64,000 nucleotides of DNA from Symbiodinium natans. Taxonomy: Eukaryota; Sar; Dinophyceae; Suessiales; Symbiodiniaceae. Positions within the stretch are counted from its first letter, which is position 1. Each line of letters begins with the position of its first letter. This document shows, piece after piece, positions 10,010-20,828 of the stretch. Position numbers and translations under genes: made by a program. The notes under the pieces are model-generated. The model was not told where the DNA came from and did no database searches. It saw only the letters and a program-made list of their open reading frames with translations. Location: contig CAJNDS010002214.1 in NCBI GenBank assembly GCA_905221605.1, positions 502,512-566,511 on the forward strand. Direction: 5' to 3'.

Positions 10010-11220
10010 TATCTGTCTGTGTGTGTGCGTGCTTGTAGAATATACACGAAAATAACCTGAATAATACTAGTAAGAGCAAAAAAAGTACTAAACATATCTC
10101 AGCGCTTTATCTTGTCTAACACAGTTCACGCTGTTTTCGACTCGGTTGCCTGACTCGCTGGGCACGGCAGGGCAGGCTTGCTAAAGACAACAAAGTCAGT
10201 TTTAACAGTATCGTTCCAACTACCATGTATGCGCATCAACCAAGAGGGCTGCTCACACGATTTGCTTTCGATAAAACCCATGACATTGTCATGTTGAAGC
10301 CTTATTCGTTCAATGCGTGACTGGGTTATGGACGGCATGCTCAATTTCAGGCCTCCCCGAAGCTTCCTGAAGCCATCTAGACGGGGGCTGCGTGAGTCTA
10401 AGCGACTCCAGCGACCTGAAAACAAATGTTGTGAAAGGTACATGGTGCTGGGTTGGAAGAAACTGTCTGGATGAGAGCCGTTGCTAAAAAGGCAACCAAG
10501 AACGCTGTTGCCCCGGGATGGCATGAACATCTGGACACGTCCCCGATATGCAGCTTTGTGGTATCCCTGCAAGCTAGGGCGTTGAGGGATGCGTGACAAG
10601 CCGCTTGCACATGCGCCAGGGAGGTGTCAGCACCACCACCACTACGACTCCCACGTTCGCTGGATTTGAGGCTGGGTGCTGTTCCGGGGGTTGTTAATTG
10701 GTTTGGCGATATGACAGCAATCATTTGTGGGCTCGCGTGACAAATTTTTTTCTTAGTTGGCGGCTTGCTCAAGTCATCCAATCCGCCATTTGGAAGAGAG
10801 AAGTTCCAGAACTAGACCTTCTAGCGGAGTCCTACTTGTTTTTAGAATGTGCTGCTTTCCTGTCATACTTACGTTACTGTGTTGTTTTTGTGGATATCGA
10901 TGCAGTCGCAACATAGAAGCAAGGGCAACATGGATGTTATCATGCGGGGCCATGGATGCATTTCCAGCATAGATGTCGGATGCAGTGTCAGCGCAGACGT
11001 TATCATCGTGGGCCCAGATTGCACTCGCAACATAGATAACTCGGACGCCGGCACGGCATGAAAGTGGCTGGAACACTGCCGAGCCATGCTTCGTGAAGCG
11101 GAAGTGCCTCTGCCACAGAGGCCGAAAGCCAAACAGAACACCGGGCACAGGCTTGCAGAAGTCAAGAATCAGCGTTCTACAAAGGGTTGTTCTGAAGGCG
11201 CAGCACTTCGGGGGTGTCTG
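8935..11220. other. Largely non-coding stretch
   Basis: No supportable exon. It holds AT microsatellites (9637-9653; 9970-10007), C-rich low-complexity sequence (9871-9950) and a degenerate minisatellite (10895-11055). The minus-strand open frames at 10126-10781 have no recognisable motif. Confidence 0.5.
10895..11055 (+). repeat. Degenerate minisatellite
   Basis: Two diverged copies of a unit of about 65 bp, starting GTTATCATGCGGGGCC and GTTATCATCGTGGGCC, each with a CGCAACATAGA or CCAGCATAGA tail. Confidence 0.55.
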
Positions 11221-11232
11221 CAGGTGCGGCAG

Positions 11233-11283
11233 GTTTAGGGTTTAAGATTTAGGGTATAGGGTTTACGGGTTAGGGTTTAGGGT
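11233..11283 (+). repeat. Degenerate TTTAGGG array
   Basis: Units with TTTAAGA, TATAGGG and TTTACGGG changes. Confidence 0.85.
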
Positions 11284-11392
11284 TCTCTTGACGTTTAGCC
11301 TCAGGGGTATGTGCCGGCAAGGGCACTAGAGAGCTTCATATTCAAACAAGAGCCAACGCAACGCGATCTTTTTCTGAACCCATATGGTCAGC

Positions 11393-11489
11393 TCTCTAAA
11401 TTGTGGTCCCTTTTGGGGTGCCCGAAATAAGAGGGGCCGCCTTTTCACAAGGACCCCCCAAAAGGACCATATTTTAGAGAGACGACCAT
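11393..11489 (+). mobile_element. Inverted-repeat element, family D, copy 1
   Basis: Terminal inverted repeats of about 35 bp: ATGGTCAGCTCTCTAAATTG continuing to GGTCCCTTTTGGGG, mirrored by GGACCATATTTTAGAGAGAC at the right. Possible flanking repeat TGAACCCA / TGAACAGG (5 of 8). Related to 33288 and 51447. Confidence 0.7.
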
Positions 11490-11631
11490 TGAACAGGAGA
11501 ACGTAAAATCGGCTTGCGATCTCCGCATCGCACACGGCTAGGAGCTGACATGTCTGTGCTGCCATATGAATAAGCAAGAAGGAAGAAATGGCAACAGACA
11601 AGACACCGAAGCAACACACACAGGGTTTCGT

Positions 11632-11720
11632 GTTTAGGGTCTAGGGTTAGGGTTTAGGGTTTAGGGTTTAGGATTTAGGATTTAGGATCTAGGGTTTAGG
11701 GTTTAGGGTTTAGGGTTTAC
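11632..11720 (+). repeat. TTTAGGG array with variants
   Basis: About 12 units including GATTTAG and TCTAGGG variants. Confidence 0.93.
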
Positions 11721-11805
11721 GGACAACTCCAAGAACCCAGCACAACATGCACGGGACCTGGGCGAGAGTGAGCGTGAACTCACATGTGCATGGATGCGGC
11801 AATAC

Positions 11806-11823
11806 GGTTTAGGGTTTAGGGTT
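11806..11823 (+). repeat. Short TTTAGGG array
   Basis: Two and a half units. Confidence 0.85.
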
Positions 11824-11897
11824 ACCTGAAAGGGTCCACGAACCCGAATGCAGACACGTGGTGCGCGATGAGAGATCTGAGTGAAGTGTCCTATCCG

Positions 11898-12043
11898 TTC
11901 TCTTCTCTCTCTTAATATGTCTCTCTCTCTCTCTCTCTGTTTCTTTTCTCGCTCTCTCTCCCTCTCTTTTCTTCTTTCTCTCTCTCTCTCTCTATCTCTC
12001 TCTTATCTCTTATTTCTTATCTCTTATCTCTTATCTCTCTCTT

Positions 12044-12076
<33 letters not shown>

Positions 12077-12163
12077 GATCTCTCTGTTATCTCTCTCTCT
12101 CTCTCTTTCTTTCTTATCTGTCTCTCATCTCTCTCTCTCTCTCTCTGTCTGTCTCTCTGTCTC
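11898..12163 (+). repeat. CT-rich microsatellite
   Basis: Nearly continuous CT repeats with TATCTCTT interruptions. The Ser/Leu-rich and Arg/Glu-rich open frames here are translations of this repeat, not genes. Confidence 0.95.
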
Positions 12164-12244
12164 CACTTTGTGGTTTCGACGTGAATCGACGGTTCAAAAG
12201 TGATGGCAGGACGAGGATGGCGCACCCCATGTGCCTCATCCTCA

Positions 12245-12340
12245 AAAGCTGCCCTTTCGCGAACCTCGACGTCCAAAAGCAACGACTGTTTCGCATTTCG
12301 CGAACCCCGACACATGCAAAAGCGACGACAGCTGTACGAA
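12245..12340 (+). repeat. Degenerate tandem of about 45-bp units
   Basis: Two units share TTCGCGAACCTCGACG / TTCGCGAACCCCGACA and CAAAAGC.ACGAC. Confidence 0.5.
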
Positions 12341-12347
12341 GATAGCG

Positions 12348-12600
12348 ACGTCGATGCACATGGCGCCTATAGGCGGGAGCCCGACTTGCAACGTCGCGAA
12401 TTTCAAGTCCTCTTCGTCTGGACGCAGGCAGCGAACTCCTCCATCGGCCCAAAACGCAGGATTCCACGTGCTTGCCACGTTTTGCCAACGTGGATGCGCA
12501 CGGCACCTAGGCCTCCAAGATCGCGAATTGCAAATCCTCTTATAGGCACGCAGCGAACCCATCAAGTGGCAGGATTCCATGCGCCTGCAATTTTTCCTGG
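12348..12600 (+). repeat. Degenerate tandem duplication of about 140 bp
   Basis: Two diverged copies share the order GATGC(A/G)CA(T/C)GGC.CCTA, TCGCGAATT, CAAxTCCTCTT, GCAGCGAAC and GCAGGATTCCA.GCGCTTGC. Open frames through it are not supported as genes. Confidence 0.55.
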
Positions 12601-13276
12601 GGCGCTTAGCGATGCCACAAAAATAACGTAGGTGGAGAGCACGAGTTCCACCCATAAGTCAACACCACGACATGCGATGAAATGCGCACGGGGCTTACAG
12701 CAAGAGCACGAGAAGTTGGAGACATCACCCGCGCTGTGGTAAAAGTACGATTTCCGCCCAAAATGCACCGCCGCTCGAGGAAGAGTGTCCCCGTATCCAT
12801 GCGCGTTTCGCGGGCGTCGATCGCGCAACTCGATCTAACCTTACACTACCTTTTTTACTCCTTTCTGTTCAACGTAGGAAGCGCTAGTGTTGGCTCACTG
12901 TTTGGGAAAGATGGAGAAGAGATTACAAAGGAAGCCGCATGGACATGGATAAGGGGAACAATTCATGCTCTCGTATCTTCTTCTCTCTTTCTTCCTCTGT
13001 CTGATCCTTCTTCTCCGTGCTTTTTTCCTTCAGTGACGAGGATAGCGCGAAAAGGAGGGGGAAAGGAAAGACGCCTTTGCCTCGCTCTCTCTCTCTCTCT
13101 CTGGCTCGATCTTCTCTTCTCCTTCTCCTCTTCGTAAGAAAGGACAGGAGCGGAAAACTCAGGGAAAACAAACCTCGACTCTTTCTCACCATCCCCTCCT
13201 GCCTTGTCTTCGAGAACGGCCAGGGAGAGCAAGAGCCAGCAAAGTAAGAGCGAAGAAACAGACATAGAAAGCAAGT

Positions 13277-13301
13277 GAGTTTAGGGTTCAGGGTTTAGGG
13301 A
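13277..13301 (+). repeat. Short TTTAGGG-like repeat
   Basis: GTTTAGGGTTCAGGGTTTAGGG. Confidence 0.85.
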
Positions 13302-13620
13302 GAGGGACAAAAGAACCGTGGTGATGAAGAAAGCGGCCGAAAGGACCTTGTCCTCTGCCTCTGTCCATTTCTGGTCCCTGCGTGCCCAGAATCCCTCATC
13401 CCGATCAGTTCGAATATCAGTGCCCCAAGGACGGCATTTACGGCTGGCAAATCACGAATGGGCCAGTAGCTCAGCGCACTTCTTGCCAAAGCTTGCAAAA
13501 AAAACTGATGCAAAGGGGGGCAGAGACTGCCACGCTGCCGAGGGCTCCCACGAAGTCGAAAGAAGGCAGAAACACCCTTCATCTGTAATTCTGTACTGCA
13601 ACTGTAGAAGGCTTACCCCT

Positions 13621-13648
13621 AGACCCTAAACCCTAAACCCCAAACCGA
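13621..13648 (-). repeat. CCCTAAA array
   Basis: Three units plus CCCCAAA, directly upstream of a CUB-like island. Confidence 0.92.
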
Positions 13649-13659
13649 TGGCGTCCAAG

Positions 13660-13740
13660 GACTTGTGTCATGGACGATGAAGGCTGCATCCAGAGCCATG
13701 AGTTCTCACGGGAAGCCATGAACTACGAACAAGTCCTCAG
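13660..13740 (+). CDS. Candidate exon: CUB-like first half
   Basis: The frame reads DLCVMDDEGCIQSHEFSREA then MNYEQ. CVMDDEGCIQS is almost the same as CVMDEDGCITS at 26272, which makes a shared origin likely. CCAAG|GAC upstream is a possible acceptor. The second cysteine strand is missing here and appears at 13945 across a CCCTAAA array, as if one domain were split by an intron. Confidence 0.5.
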
Positions 13741-13872
13741 ACATCCAGAGGATGGAGCGTGATGGAACAGGGCGGTTGCTTGTGGTTGCAGATCCGGTAA
13801 CTCCACCTATACAAGCAAGGATGCGCTGGCGGGTGCGATTGGCTTTGCTTCCAGGGCAAAAAACACCTACCA

Positions 13873-13919
13873 ACCCTAAACCCTAAACCCTAAACCCTAA
13901 ACCCTAAACCCTAAACCCA
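13873..13919 (-). repeat. CCCTAAA array
   Basis: Six to seven perfect units between two halves of a CUB-like island. Confidence 0.97.
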
Positions 13920-13944
13920 AAATCAAAACACCTACCATCTCCAG

Positions 13945-14118
13945 GACGCGACCTGCCAGATCCGCGTGAACCCCAACAACACGCGCCTGCTGCATGTGGA
14001 GTACTGGCGCCCTGCATCCATGTTCGTGATGAATGGTGTGAACCTTGCCTCGCCACCAGCAAGCTTTGCAACGAGAATTCCAGTGCTTGCATGCGCTTGC
14101 AAATCTGCAGGCGCCTAA
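13945..14118 (+). CDS. Candidate exon: CUB-like second half
   Basis: After CATCTCCAG at 13944 the frame reads DATCQIRVNPNNTRLLHVEY then WRPASMFVMNGVNL. C-Q-I-R-V followed by a hydrophobic strand and an aromatic pair fits the second half of a CUB-like domain and would complete the island at 13660. It stays open to a stop at 14116, or ends earlier at a donor. Confidence 0.5.
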   Translation, partial: DATCQIRVNPNNTRLLHVEYWRPASMFVMNGVNLASPPASFATRIPVLACACKSAGA

Positions 14119-14331
14119 TTGTCTGGCGTGACCTCTGTGTATTTCTTCATTGTTCCCTAAAGTGTGCCTGTGCCGTTTGTGGCTGCTGCAGCTTACGCTC
14201 CACCACTTTTGCCCGGAGGGGGTCGCTTGCACACATCACCTACTTCAGGTAGCCGGCAAAGTTGACATGATAGATGCACCCCAGAAGAAGCAGGAATGAC
14301 ACACAACTTGCCACTTTAGGGTCAGCGCTGG

Positions 14332-14395
14332 GTGATGCTAATAAAAATAAGAATAATAACAAGAATAATGATAATAATAATAATCGCACACTCCA
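14332..14395 (+). repeat. AAT-rich low-complexity tract
   Basis: Imperfect AATAATAACAAG repeats. Confidence 0.8.
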
Positions 14396-14501
14396 ATGAG
14401 TGCAGATCGCTCTGCGTGGGTTTGCGTGGTTGCAAGCAGATCGTCTCCCCGGCACCTGTCAGGAATTACTTCCGGCTCGTTGGTCCGCATGAAACTTGGC
14501 G

Positions 14502-14563
14502 GTTTAGGGTTTAGGGTTTAGGGTTTAGGGTTTTAGGGTTTAGGGTTTAGGGTTTAGGGTTTT
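14502..14563 (+). repeat. TTTAGGG array
   Basis: About eight units, one TTTTAGGG. Confidence 0.97.
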
Positions 14564-14588
14564 GCTGGCGCACGAGGCTCGCTGCAAA

Positions 14589-14627
14589 AGGGTTTAGGGT
14601 TTAGGGTTTAGGGTTTAGGGTTTAGGG
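14589..14627 (+). repeat. TTTAGGG array
   Basis: Five perfect units. Confidence 0.97.
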
Positions 14628-15021
14628 CGACACTGGAGGCGATCACACCTCAGGGCGGCATGTTCTATCGCGCTGCCTGGCGAAAGTAAAGGGGATAGAA
14701 TAGAGGGGAGTTAATGGTGATCTCTTGGGATATGCAAGAGTGCTTCTGTTCTTCACAGGCCCTTTCAATGTCCGAAAAAATCATCTGAACCCAGCAAGAC
14801 AGGGAATACGGTTGTCCGTCACGGATCTTTCAACAACCCATGAGGCACCAAGAAGTAGTCTTGATGGAGGCGAAGGTTGGAGACTTTGCTTGAAAGAGGC
14901 TGGGCCAGCACAATGCATGAAAGCACCCTCTGGGTTGATGGAAACACCGCACAGCATTCGTGCTCTTGTTTGACAGCCCACATGGTGTGCAGGTCAGAGA
15001 TCAGGAGTTCAGTTTTGTGGA

Positions 15022-15230
15022 AGTTTGCTGCATATAATGGCTGCGTGAGACACTCTAGCCCGGTCGATTGCCGGCGATTCCTCCCAGTGCCTGTCTGCCA
15101 TCAGGCACGGGAGCCCAGTTGGACGGTAACGTCAGGGCAGCATGCTCAGTTGCAGTTGAAGCGGTGTCGGCCATCATCCTTGTACAAGTCCATGCTTTTT
15201 CGTTTCAATTGGAGTTACGTGGGTTAAGGG
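15022..15230 (+). CDS. Weak CUB-like candidate
   Basis: The frame reads ..FAAYNGCVRHSSPVDCRRFL then PVPVCHQAR. The N-G-C-V-x-x-S-S-P start resembles other CUB-like islands, but the tyrosine/proline core is missing. Only the N-G-C element is shared at nucleotide level (AATGGCTGC). Confidence 0.25.
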
Positions 15231-15532
15231 CTGAAGGGAACCGGTTGCCGTGGTGAATGCTCCGGCTTGCCACGGTTCCCCGTCAGCTGTTTGGCGGGTC
15301 AGTGCAACAACCACGGACCGCTTGCACCCGAACTAGAAGAAGCCCGAAACCACTACACTTTCACTAAACCGACTACAGCAAGAACAAAAAGGACAGACTG
15401 CAAGAACATCGAAGAAGCAGAAGTGCATGTAGCCGGCAAGTAAACAGCGAGAAGGCCTGGGGCCAAGCCAAGCAGGGCCAAGCCACTGCATTTGCCCAAC
15501 GCCGAAACTCGAAACCCGAAACCCGAAACCCT

Positions 15533-15572
15533 CAACCCTCAACCATCAACCTAGCCCTAAACCCGAAACCCC
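15533..15572 (-). repeat. Degenerate CCCTAAA-like array
   Basis: CCCTCAA, CCCTAAA, CCCGAAA and CCCCAAA units upstream of a CUB-like island. Confidence 0.8.
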
Positions 15573-15579
15573 AAAGAGG

Positions 15580-15697
15580 CAGTGCCTGAGGCTGTGTCTG
15601 ATCGATGCGGAGGATTGCCTCGTAAGCCCAAGCTATCCTGCGACAATGAGCCCTGGGCTGAAGTGCCTTGGCTCTAATTGCGGGGCCTTAAAAAATT
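15580..15697 (+). CDS. Candidate exon: CUB-like first half
   Basis: The frame reads QCLRLCLIDAEDCLVSPSYP then ATMSPGLKCLGSNCGALKN. C-L-I-D-A-E-D-C-L-V-S-P-S-Y-P lines up residue for residue with CVMDEDGCITSTDYP at 26272. It is followed by a spaced cysteine (LKCL) and closed by a stop at 15697. Variant telomere-like repeats lie just upstream and a TTTAGGG array just downstream. Confidence 0.55.
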
Positions 15698-15703
15698 AGA
15701 ACA

Positions 15704-15754
15704 GGTTTAGGGTTTAGGGTTTAGGGTTTAGGGTTTAGGGTTTAGGGTTTAGGG
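15704..15754 (+). repeat. TTTAGGG array
   Basis: Seven perfect units. Confidence 0.97.
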
Positions 15755-15959
15755 GGCAACAAAAAAGAGTATAATTTTGAAGGGGCCATAAGGGAAGACT
15801 ATAGGTAATTCTTCCGACCCCTTTTTTTAAGCAGCAGCAAGATTGTGCATGACTACAATGAAGTCTTCGACGCAGACCTGCTAAACCATCCCTCCGCTGC
15901 TGAAGCCGTTGATTTCGTTGAAACGCGTGTTTTTTGTAGGTAAAATGCATTTTTTGCAC

Positions 15960-16580
15960 ATGATTTTAATTATGTTTTTTGAAAACAAAAAGGCGCTGTT
16001 TTTTCGAGGTTTCTTCGCGCGAGTTTTTTGTTGTCTTGCTTTTATAATGAATGTTGATTACGTTGTTCCCTTACTGCCGCTTTTGCGGGATTCATCGGGG
16101 GCCCCATACCCCATACCCCGCCCCCCCACCCCCACCCCGCCCCCCCCAACCCCCCCCGACCCCCAACCCCCCAAACACGCCCAATCCCCACCCCCCCCCT
16201 TCCTGAAACAGCCTCAGAAACCTTAAAGTGCCGCTAGCTAAAACACATAACGCAAAGTGACAAGCTTGGGCCAGGTGCGAGATCGAAATGAAGCCGGGCG
16301 TCATCAAGGCAATCGAAGCTCGAGACTGGGTACATGCGCCGAACGATGACTTTCAGGACTTTGGGGTGATGATGATCAATAGTCAGCCGCTGAGCTCAAG
16401 AAAGCCAAACTTTGGGGGATTGGTCAGTTTTGTTGATGTTTTTCTTTGGTGGAGACTGGTTTGTTGCACAAGCTGACTACTACAAGAAGAAGTCAGAGCT
16501 TGAAGTTCGTTCAGCAAACATGGCAAGTATAGTCGTTCCCATACGTTGAGCTCAAGTACTCTGCACCTAGCAGTACTAGC
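15960..16580. other. Spacer with C-rich tract
   Basis: A CCCCNCCCC low-complexity block lies at 16100-16200. No exon is recognised; frames at 15909 and 16288 lack motifs. Confidence 0.45.
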
Positions 16581-16586
16581 AGCCTA

Positions 16587-16748
16587 GTTTAGGGTTTCGG
16601 GTTTAGGGTTTGGTTGGCGACCCTCGACCCTAAACCCTAAACCCTAAACCCTAAACCCTAAACCCTAAACCCTAAACCCTAAACCCTAAACCCTAAACCC
16701 TAAACCCTAAACCCTAACCCTAAACCCTAAACCCTAAACCCTAAACCC
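16587..16748. repeat. Head-on TTTAGGG / CCCTAAA junction and long CCCTAAA array
   Basis: G-rich units (16587-16612) are followed, after TTGGCGACCCTCGA, by about 17 CCCTAAA units (16626-16748). The orientation flips from G-rich to C-rich within about 15 bases. Confidence 0.95.
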
Positions 16749-16900
16749 GGCAGTTAAGTCCGGCTGATGGCATCCTTCGGCTGAGGCCCTATGGAGCGAG
16801 GCGGGCCCCCCCGGAGGGTGTGGTGCCTGTCGGGACGCTCAAGTTCTGGGGGCAACGGGCCGACGAGCAGCCCAGTGTCTATGAAATGCCCCTGGGTTGA

Positions 16901-17005
16901 AAACCCTAAACCCCAAACCCGAAACCCTAAACCCTAAACTCCCTAAACCCTAAGCGGATGCCAAAAAATGTCCAGCTATGCGGGTGCAAAAAAACCCTAA
17001 ACCCT
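16901..17005 (-). repeat. CCCTAAA units with variants
   Basis: CCCTAAA, CCCCAAA and CCCGAAA units at 16901-16950, and a pair at 16992-17005. Confidence 0.9.
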
Positions 17006-17088
17006 GTGTCATCCTGTGTCTAACTAGCTTTTGACTTTCAAAGAGAATGATAGATGTATGGCTCACTCAGTGATTTGGCATAAATTTG

Positions 17089-17200
17089 GGAGTTTCCGAA
17101 AATTTCGGGTACCCTTTTTGGGGGTCCCTTTAAGGGGATTCTATTCTGTTTGTCGTATGAAAGGGGCACCCCTATTTAGGAAATACCCATTTCGGGATCT
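17089..17200 (+). mobile_element. Inverted-repeat element, family C, copy 1
   Basis: GGGAGTTTCCGAAAATTTCG at the left and AGGAAATACCCATTTCGGG at the right, with GGTACCCTTTTTGGGGGTCC and GGGGATTCTATTCT inside. The same order occurs at 35161. Confidence 0.65.
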
Positions 17201-18750
17201 CATTTGATGAGGAGGGCCGGGGTGAGGATGGAGGAGGGAAGGACGGATGAGAAAGAATGGAAGATGGACCTACTTGTATCAGCGATGTGCCTATCCACCA
17301 TTTCGTATGTGCCACCCCCTCGAGTATCGTAGAGACTGGTACCAAGTATGAGAAATGGGTCCTGTAGGTACTATAGAAAAACTGCCCGGCCAGGACTCCT
17401 AAACTGCATGACCTTTCATGTCAGCAGGTTAACAAAGGCTATGAGCCATTTAGCCATTTGGTGATTTTATGATGTGGTGCGAAGTGGTCAAGGGTTCTGT
17501 GTCGGGCTCATGTTTGGTGACTCGCGATGCGTTCCTGCAGCATGCTGGGCTGGAATCCAGTACAGCATGTAATAAAGGGTGAGGGCTCATGTTGGCGATT
17601 CCATGCATGATGACACGTCTGCAGTACACTATGAGTCACTTATACGACAGTGACATGTTGAGGTGTATTCTGGGGATGCGTTGCAGCGGGTTGCGATGTG
17701 ATGCTGACGTGGTGACGTGATGGCTGCTCATTCGTGACGAAACGTCGAAGCGTGGCGGAATGATGAACGGCGCTGCCGCGATGAGGCTGCATGTGCTGCG
17801 AGGTCCAAGAATGAATACCGTGGCGTGAGGGTGCGCGACGTAAGCAAGTACGGAAGCTTAAGGAAGCGATGGGGTGCGGCGACAGAAGCGACATAGTAGC
17901 AAACTATGTGCTTTCGATTGCACGGCCCCGCGCTCCGAACCAATTCCTCTGTCTAAGCGCTTCATACGTAGGCGACGAGGGTTGGCTTCGATACGTGAAG
18001 GTGGGGGCACATATGCAGAGCTCTCGGCTCAGGTTGAACCGCATTCGACGCATGGACCCGGATGCCGTGACTGAGGAGGCCCTCGTTAGGTCGCAAAGTC
18101 CCTGTGTCACACTTTGCGTACTCTTTGCGTGCTGCACGAAAGCAGGTGCTCGAACAACTACGTGCAGCTACTACACAGCCGCGCTGGATACCTGCAAAAT
18201 TCCGGCTATGCCTGAAGGAGGCCGAACTGGCTTTCATCCACAACATCACGGCTTCCCTCTCTACAACTAGAACTTCCAATGCGCTCTGCTAGCCTGTGCT
18301 TTACCTTACTTAGTCTATAGTTGAACTTTGAACTTTTGGGGTTCCTTATTTGGTAAGAAAAACGAAAGTTTACGCTGCTTTCCCCGTGGTTATTGGAGAA
18401 GTATGTTACACCAGCACATGTTGTGACTTTGCATCGGGTGAGTGTAGGGCCAGTGTAGGGGATGTTATGATGGCACCTTGTGGCTCTTGGTAAGCTTGCC
18501 GGACTACTTGGAATTTGGAACTTGGACCTGAAATCTGAGAGCAAACAAGAACGGGATCGCTTAGTGGTTGATTTAATTAAAGTCAGAATGCCATTGTTGC
18601 CAGGGCTCGGGGTTGCTTATCCGCGTCTAGCTGCCGTTTCGGGATCTTTGAGCAAGCACCCTGCAAGCTCTAAAGGCATCATGCGTCACACGCCCTTTAG
18701 CATCTGGAACATCCCTTTCCCAAGTGTGTTCAGTCAGTGACATTCACAGC
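17201..18750. other. Spacer without a firm exon
   Basis: Many short frames on both strands. A piece at 18190-18260 (ALDTCKIPAMPEGG) vaguely resembles a CUB-like second half but has no supporting context. Confidence 0.4.
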
Positions 18751-18756
18751 CAGGGC

Positions 18757-18798
18757 GATTACACGACCACCACGACCACCACAACAGAGGCCGTGTGA
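18757..18798 (+). CDS. Candidate exon fragment: poly-Thr linker
   Basis: After TTCACAGCCAG the frame reads GDYTTTTTTTTEAV and then stops. Thr-rich linkers also occur at 560, 27335 and 30055, and such linkers are common in dinoflagellate secreted proteins. The motif is compelling only because it recurs. Confidence 0.4.
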   Translation, partial: DYTTTTTTTTEAV

Positions 18799-18858
18799 GG
18801 GTGAGGGTGTGGATCTTCACGAAGGGTAGCGCAAGGGCGGGATGCTCAGAGGAACAGC

Positions 18859-18960
18859 AACCCTAAACCCTAAATCCTAAACCCTAAACCCTAAACCCTA
18901 AACCCTAAACCCTAAACCCTAAACCCTAAACCCTAACCCTAAACCCTAAACCCTAAACCC
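18859..18960 (-). repeat. CCCTAAA array
   Basis: About 14 units, one CCCTAAAT and one CCCTAA. Confidence 0.97.
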
Positions 18961-18965
18961 TCTAG

Positions 18966-19060
18966 AATTTGCAGCTGGGTGGAATGGCTTTGGGACTCAG
19001 TTCGGGAGAGCTTCATCAGCCTTTGGCTGCCTTCGTGGCAAAGCTAGGGGAGGACGCCAG
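18966..19060 (+). CDS. Segment between inverted arrays, possible exon
   Basis: Preceded by CCCTCTAG and followed by GCCAG|GGTTTAG. Two frames are open throughout, one giving FAAGWNGFGTQFGRASSAFG. There is no family resemblance; it is listed for its bracketed position. Confidence 0.22.
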
Positions 19061-19112
19061 GGTTTAGGGTTTAGGGTTTAGGGTTTAGGGTTTAGGGTTT
19101 AGGGTTTAGGGG
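19060..19112 (+). repeat. TTTAGGG array
   Basis: Seven perfect units. Confidence 0.97.
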
Positions 19113-19385
19113 CACACAAGCCTTACATCGCGGCTCCCAGGCCCAAAGGCTGCTTGATCCTGCTTGGTCGATCTGTTGGGCCCTGACTGCTCCCGACTTT
19201 GTAAACTCGTGCGGATTATGGTCTACAAAACCAGGAAGCCTTGAGCAGGGTGTAAGGGGCAGCGTTCAATACAACCGGGCACGCCAATGCAATCAGCAGA
19301 ATGTTGAAGGTAATGTTGACCTCGAGCTAATAATCCCACCCGCCCCCCCGTCTCAATTGTTTTTTTGTTTTTGCACCGACCCCCT

Positions 19386-19405
19386 ATTGGGGGGGGGGGG
19401 GGGGG
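19386..19405 (+). repeat. G homopolymer tract
   Basis: A run of about 17 G, prone to assembly error. Confidence 0.85.
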
Positions 19406-19654
19406 CTCGGGCTGTCCCGAGCCGCCCCCAAGCCCTGACCTACCCAAAAGGGCCCATAGAAAAAACAAAAATCGGTCCCGGTCCGGGATTCCTTAATTGA
19501 GAGGGGGTGTATCTGAGGTTAACATTAGAGGACTCCTTGTCTAGACCCGAGAGCGCTGCTTTCACCAAGAGGTCATTACTCATGGATGGCAAGTCGAGGG
19601 GTTGCGTCCTCAGCTTTCGCTTTGCTTCAGGGGTTTGGCATTTGCTGCTGGGAA

Positions 19655-19722
19655 TGGAGGGAGGGAGACAGAGAGAGGGAGAGAGAGAGGGAGGGAGAGA
19701 GAGAGGAGAGAGCGAGAGTGAT
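19655..19722 (+). repeat. GA/GGA-rich microsatellite
   Basis: GAGGGAGAGA repeats. Confidence 0.9.
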
Positions 19723-19739
19723 GGGGTAGCTTGAGGGAG

Positions 19740-20430
19740 GACTTCGTGTTACCTCGCTTAGGGGTTTTGGTTCGAGGCGATTAGGTTGAGCAAGTTGGCA
19801 GCCTGTTTGAGCCCCCAGTAAAGAGCCAGTGAGAAAGAGTAGGTGAGTGGGCAGTTTTGCAAGGCCCACGAGTGTCACCAAACGGGGTCAGGCATCAGGC
19901 CTGGGGGCACTAAGGACCGCTAGGGACCACTAAGGACTGGGAGGAGTTTTGGGCTACAGTAGGGAACTATGTAGACCAACAAGAAAACTCTCCACATTAG
20001 CAAAGCCTGTTGCCCCTTGTTGCTTCACAACTTCAGCCCCTTACCTTCTTTTCGCAAGTTCTTGTGCTGCAACGGACTCCAGAAGCTTACACGTACCAGT
20101 AGCTGAGATTAGCATGGTCGTGAGGGCGTAGGGCTGAGGAGGTGTGGGGTGTTCGGAGTGTGGCAGGTCAGGAGGCTTGGGCGGGGGGGCGGGGTGCTAG
20201 AAGCCCCTGGGAGCCAGTGCCACGGCAGACTACACGGACAACGCAACAAGGGAGTGAGAAAGGTGCAGCGTGTTCACACGCATGGAGAGGGCGCCAAGTT
20301 AGAGGATGGGCAACGCTTTCCCCTGCGATGGCGTGCATGGCTTCCCCCGATCTAACATGTCAGGCATAGCCCCTGGGGGGCATCCGAGGAGGGACAGCCA
20401 CGTTGGGGCCTGGAGCTGCTTCCCGCATGC
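19740..20430. other. Spacer without a firm exon
   Basis: A frame at 19949-20131 contains PCCFTTSAPYLLFASSC, which loosely resembles a CUB-like core. It is not claimed, because no other signal agrees. Confidence 0.35.
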
Positions 20431-20436
20431 CCGGAA

Positions 20437-20557
20437 GAAGAAGATAGAAGATAGAAGATAGAAGATAGAAGATAGAAGATAGAAGATAGAAGATAGAAGA
20501 TAGAAGATAGAAGATAGAAGATAGAAGATAGAAGATAGAAGATAGAAGATAGAAGAA
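20437..20557 (+). repeat. GATAGAA heptamer tandem array
   Basis: About 16 near-perfect copies of the 7-mer GATAGAA. Confidence 0.97.
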
Positions 20558-20728
20558 GTGAAGTGAGGTGAGTGAGCGAGTGAGAGAGTGGCTGCGGCGG
20601 CAGAACTGCCCAAGGCATCATGCCGTGCAGCTCCGATCGCCTCAGAAGTCGAGGGGAGGGGAGTGATGGGGAGTGTGTACATTGCTCCGGCTGGTTTATT
20701 CTGGTCAAACTTGGGTGCATCCGGAAAC

Positions 20729-20812
20729 GGGGTTTAGGGTTTAGGGTTTAGGGTTTAGGGTTTAGGGTTTAGGGTTTAGGGTTTAGGGTTTAGGGTTTAG
20801 GGTTTAGGGTCT
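20729..20812 (+). repeat. TTTAGGG array
   Basis: About 12 perfect units. Confidence 0.98.
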
Positions 20813-20828
20813 CTCCCCAACTGACCAA

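Noticed and set aside
10126-10781. Overlapping minus-strand frames of 127-157 codons
   Set aside because: No recognisable composition, motif or splice context; equally open frames exist on the other strand.
11881-12506. Ser/Leu-rich and Arg/Glu-rich open frames
   Set aside because: They come from the CT microsatellite and the degenerate tandem repeat next to it.
14417-14505. CUB-like reading GCKQIVSPAPVRNYFRL
   Set aside because: Only partial spacing, no supporting second half and no clear splice sites.
18190-18270. CUB-like second half ALDTCKIPAMPEGG
   Set aside because: Too short and no matching first half nearby.
19949-20131. CUB-like reading PCCFTTSAPYLLFASSC
   Set aside because: The G-C start and acceptor are missing; likely chance.
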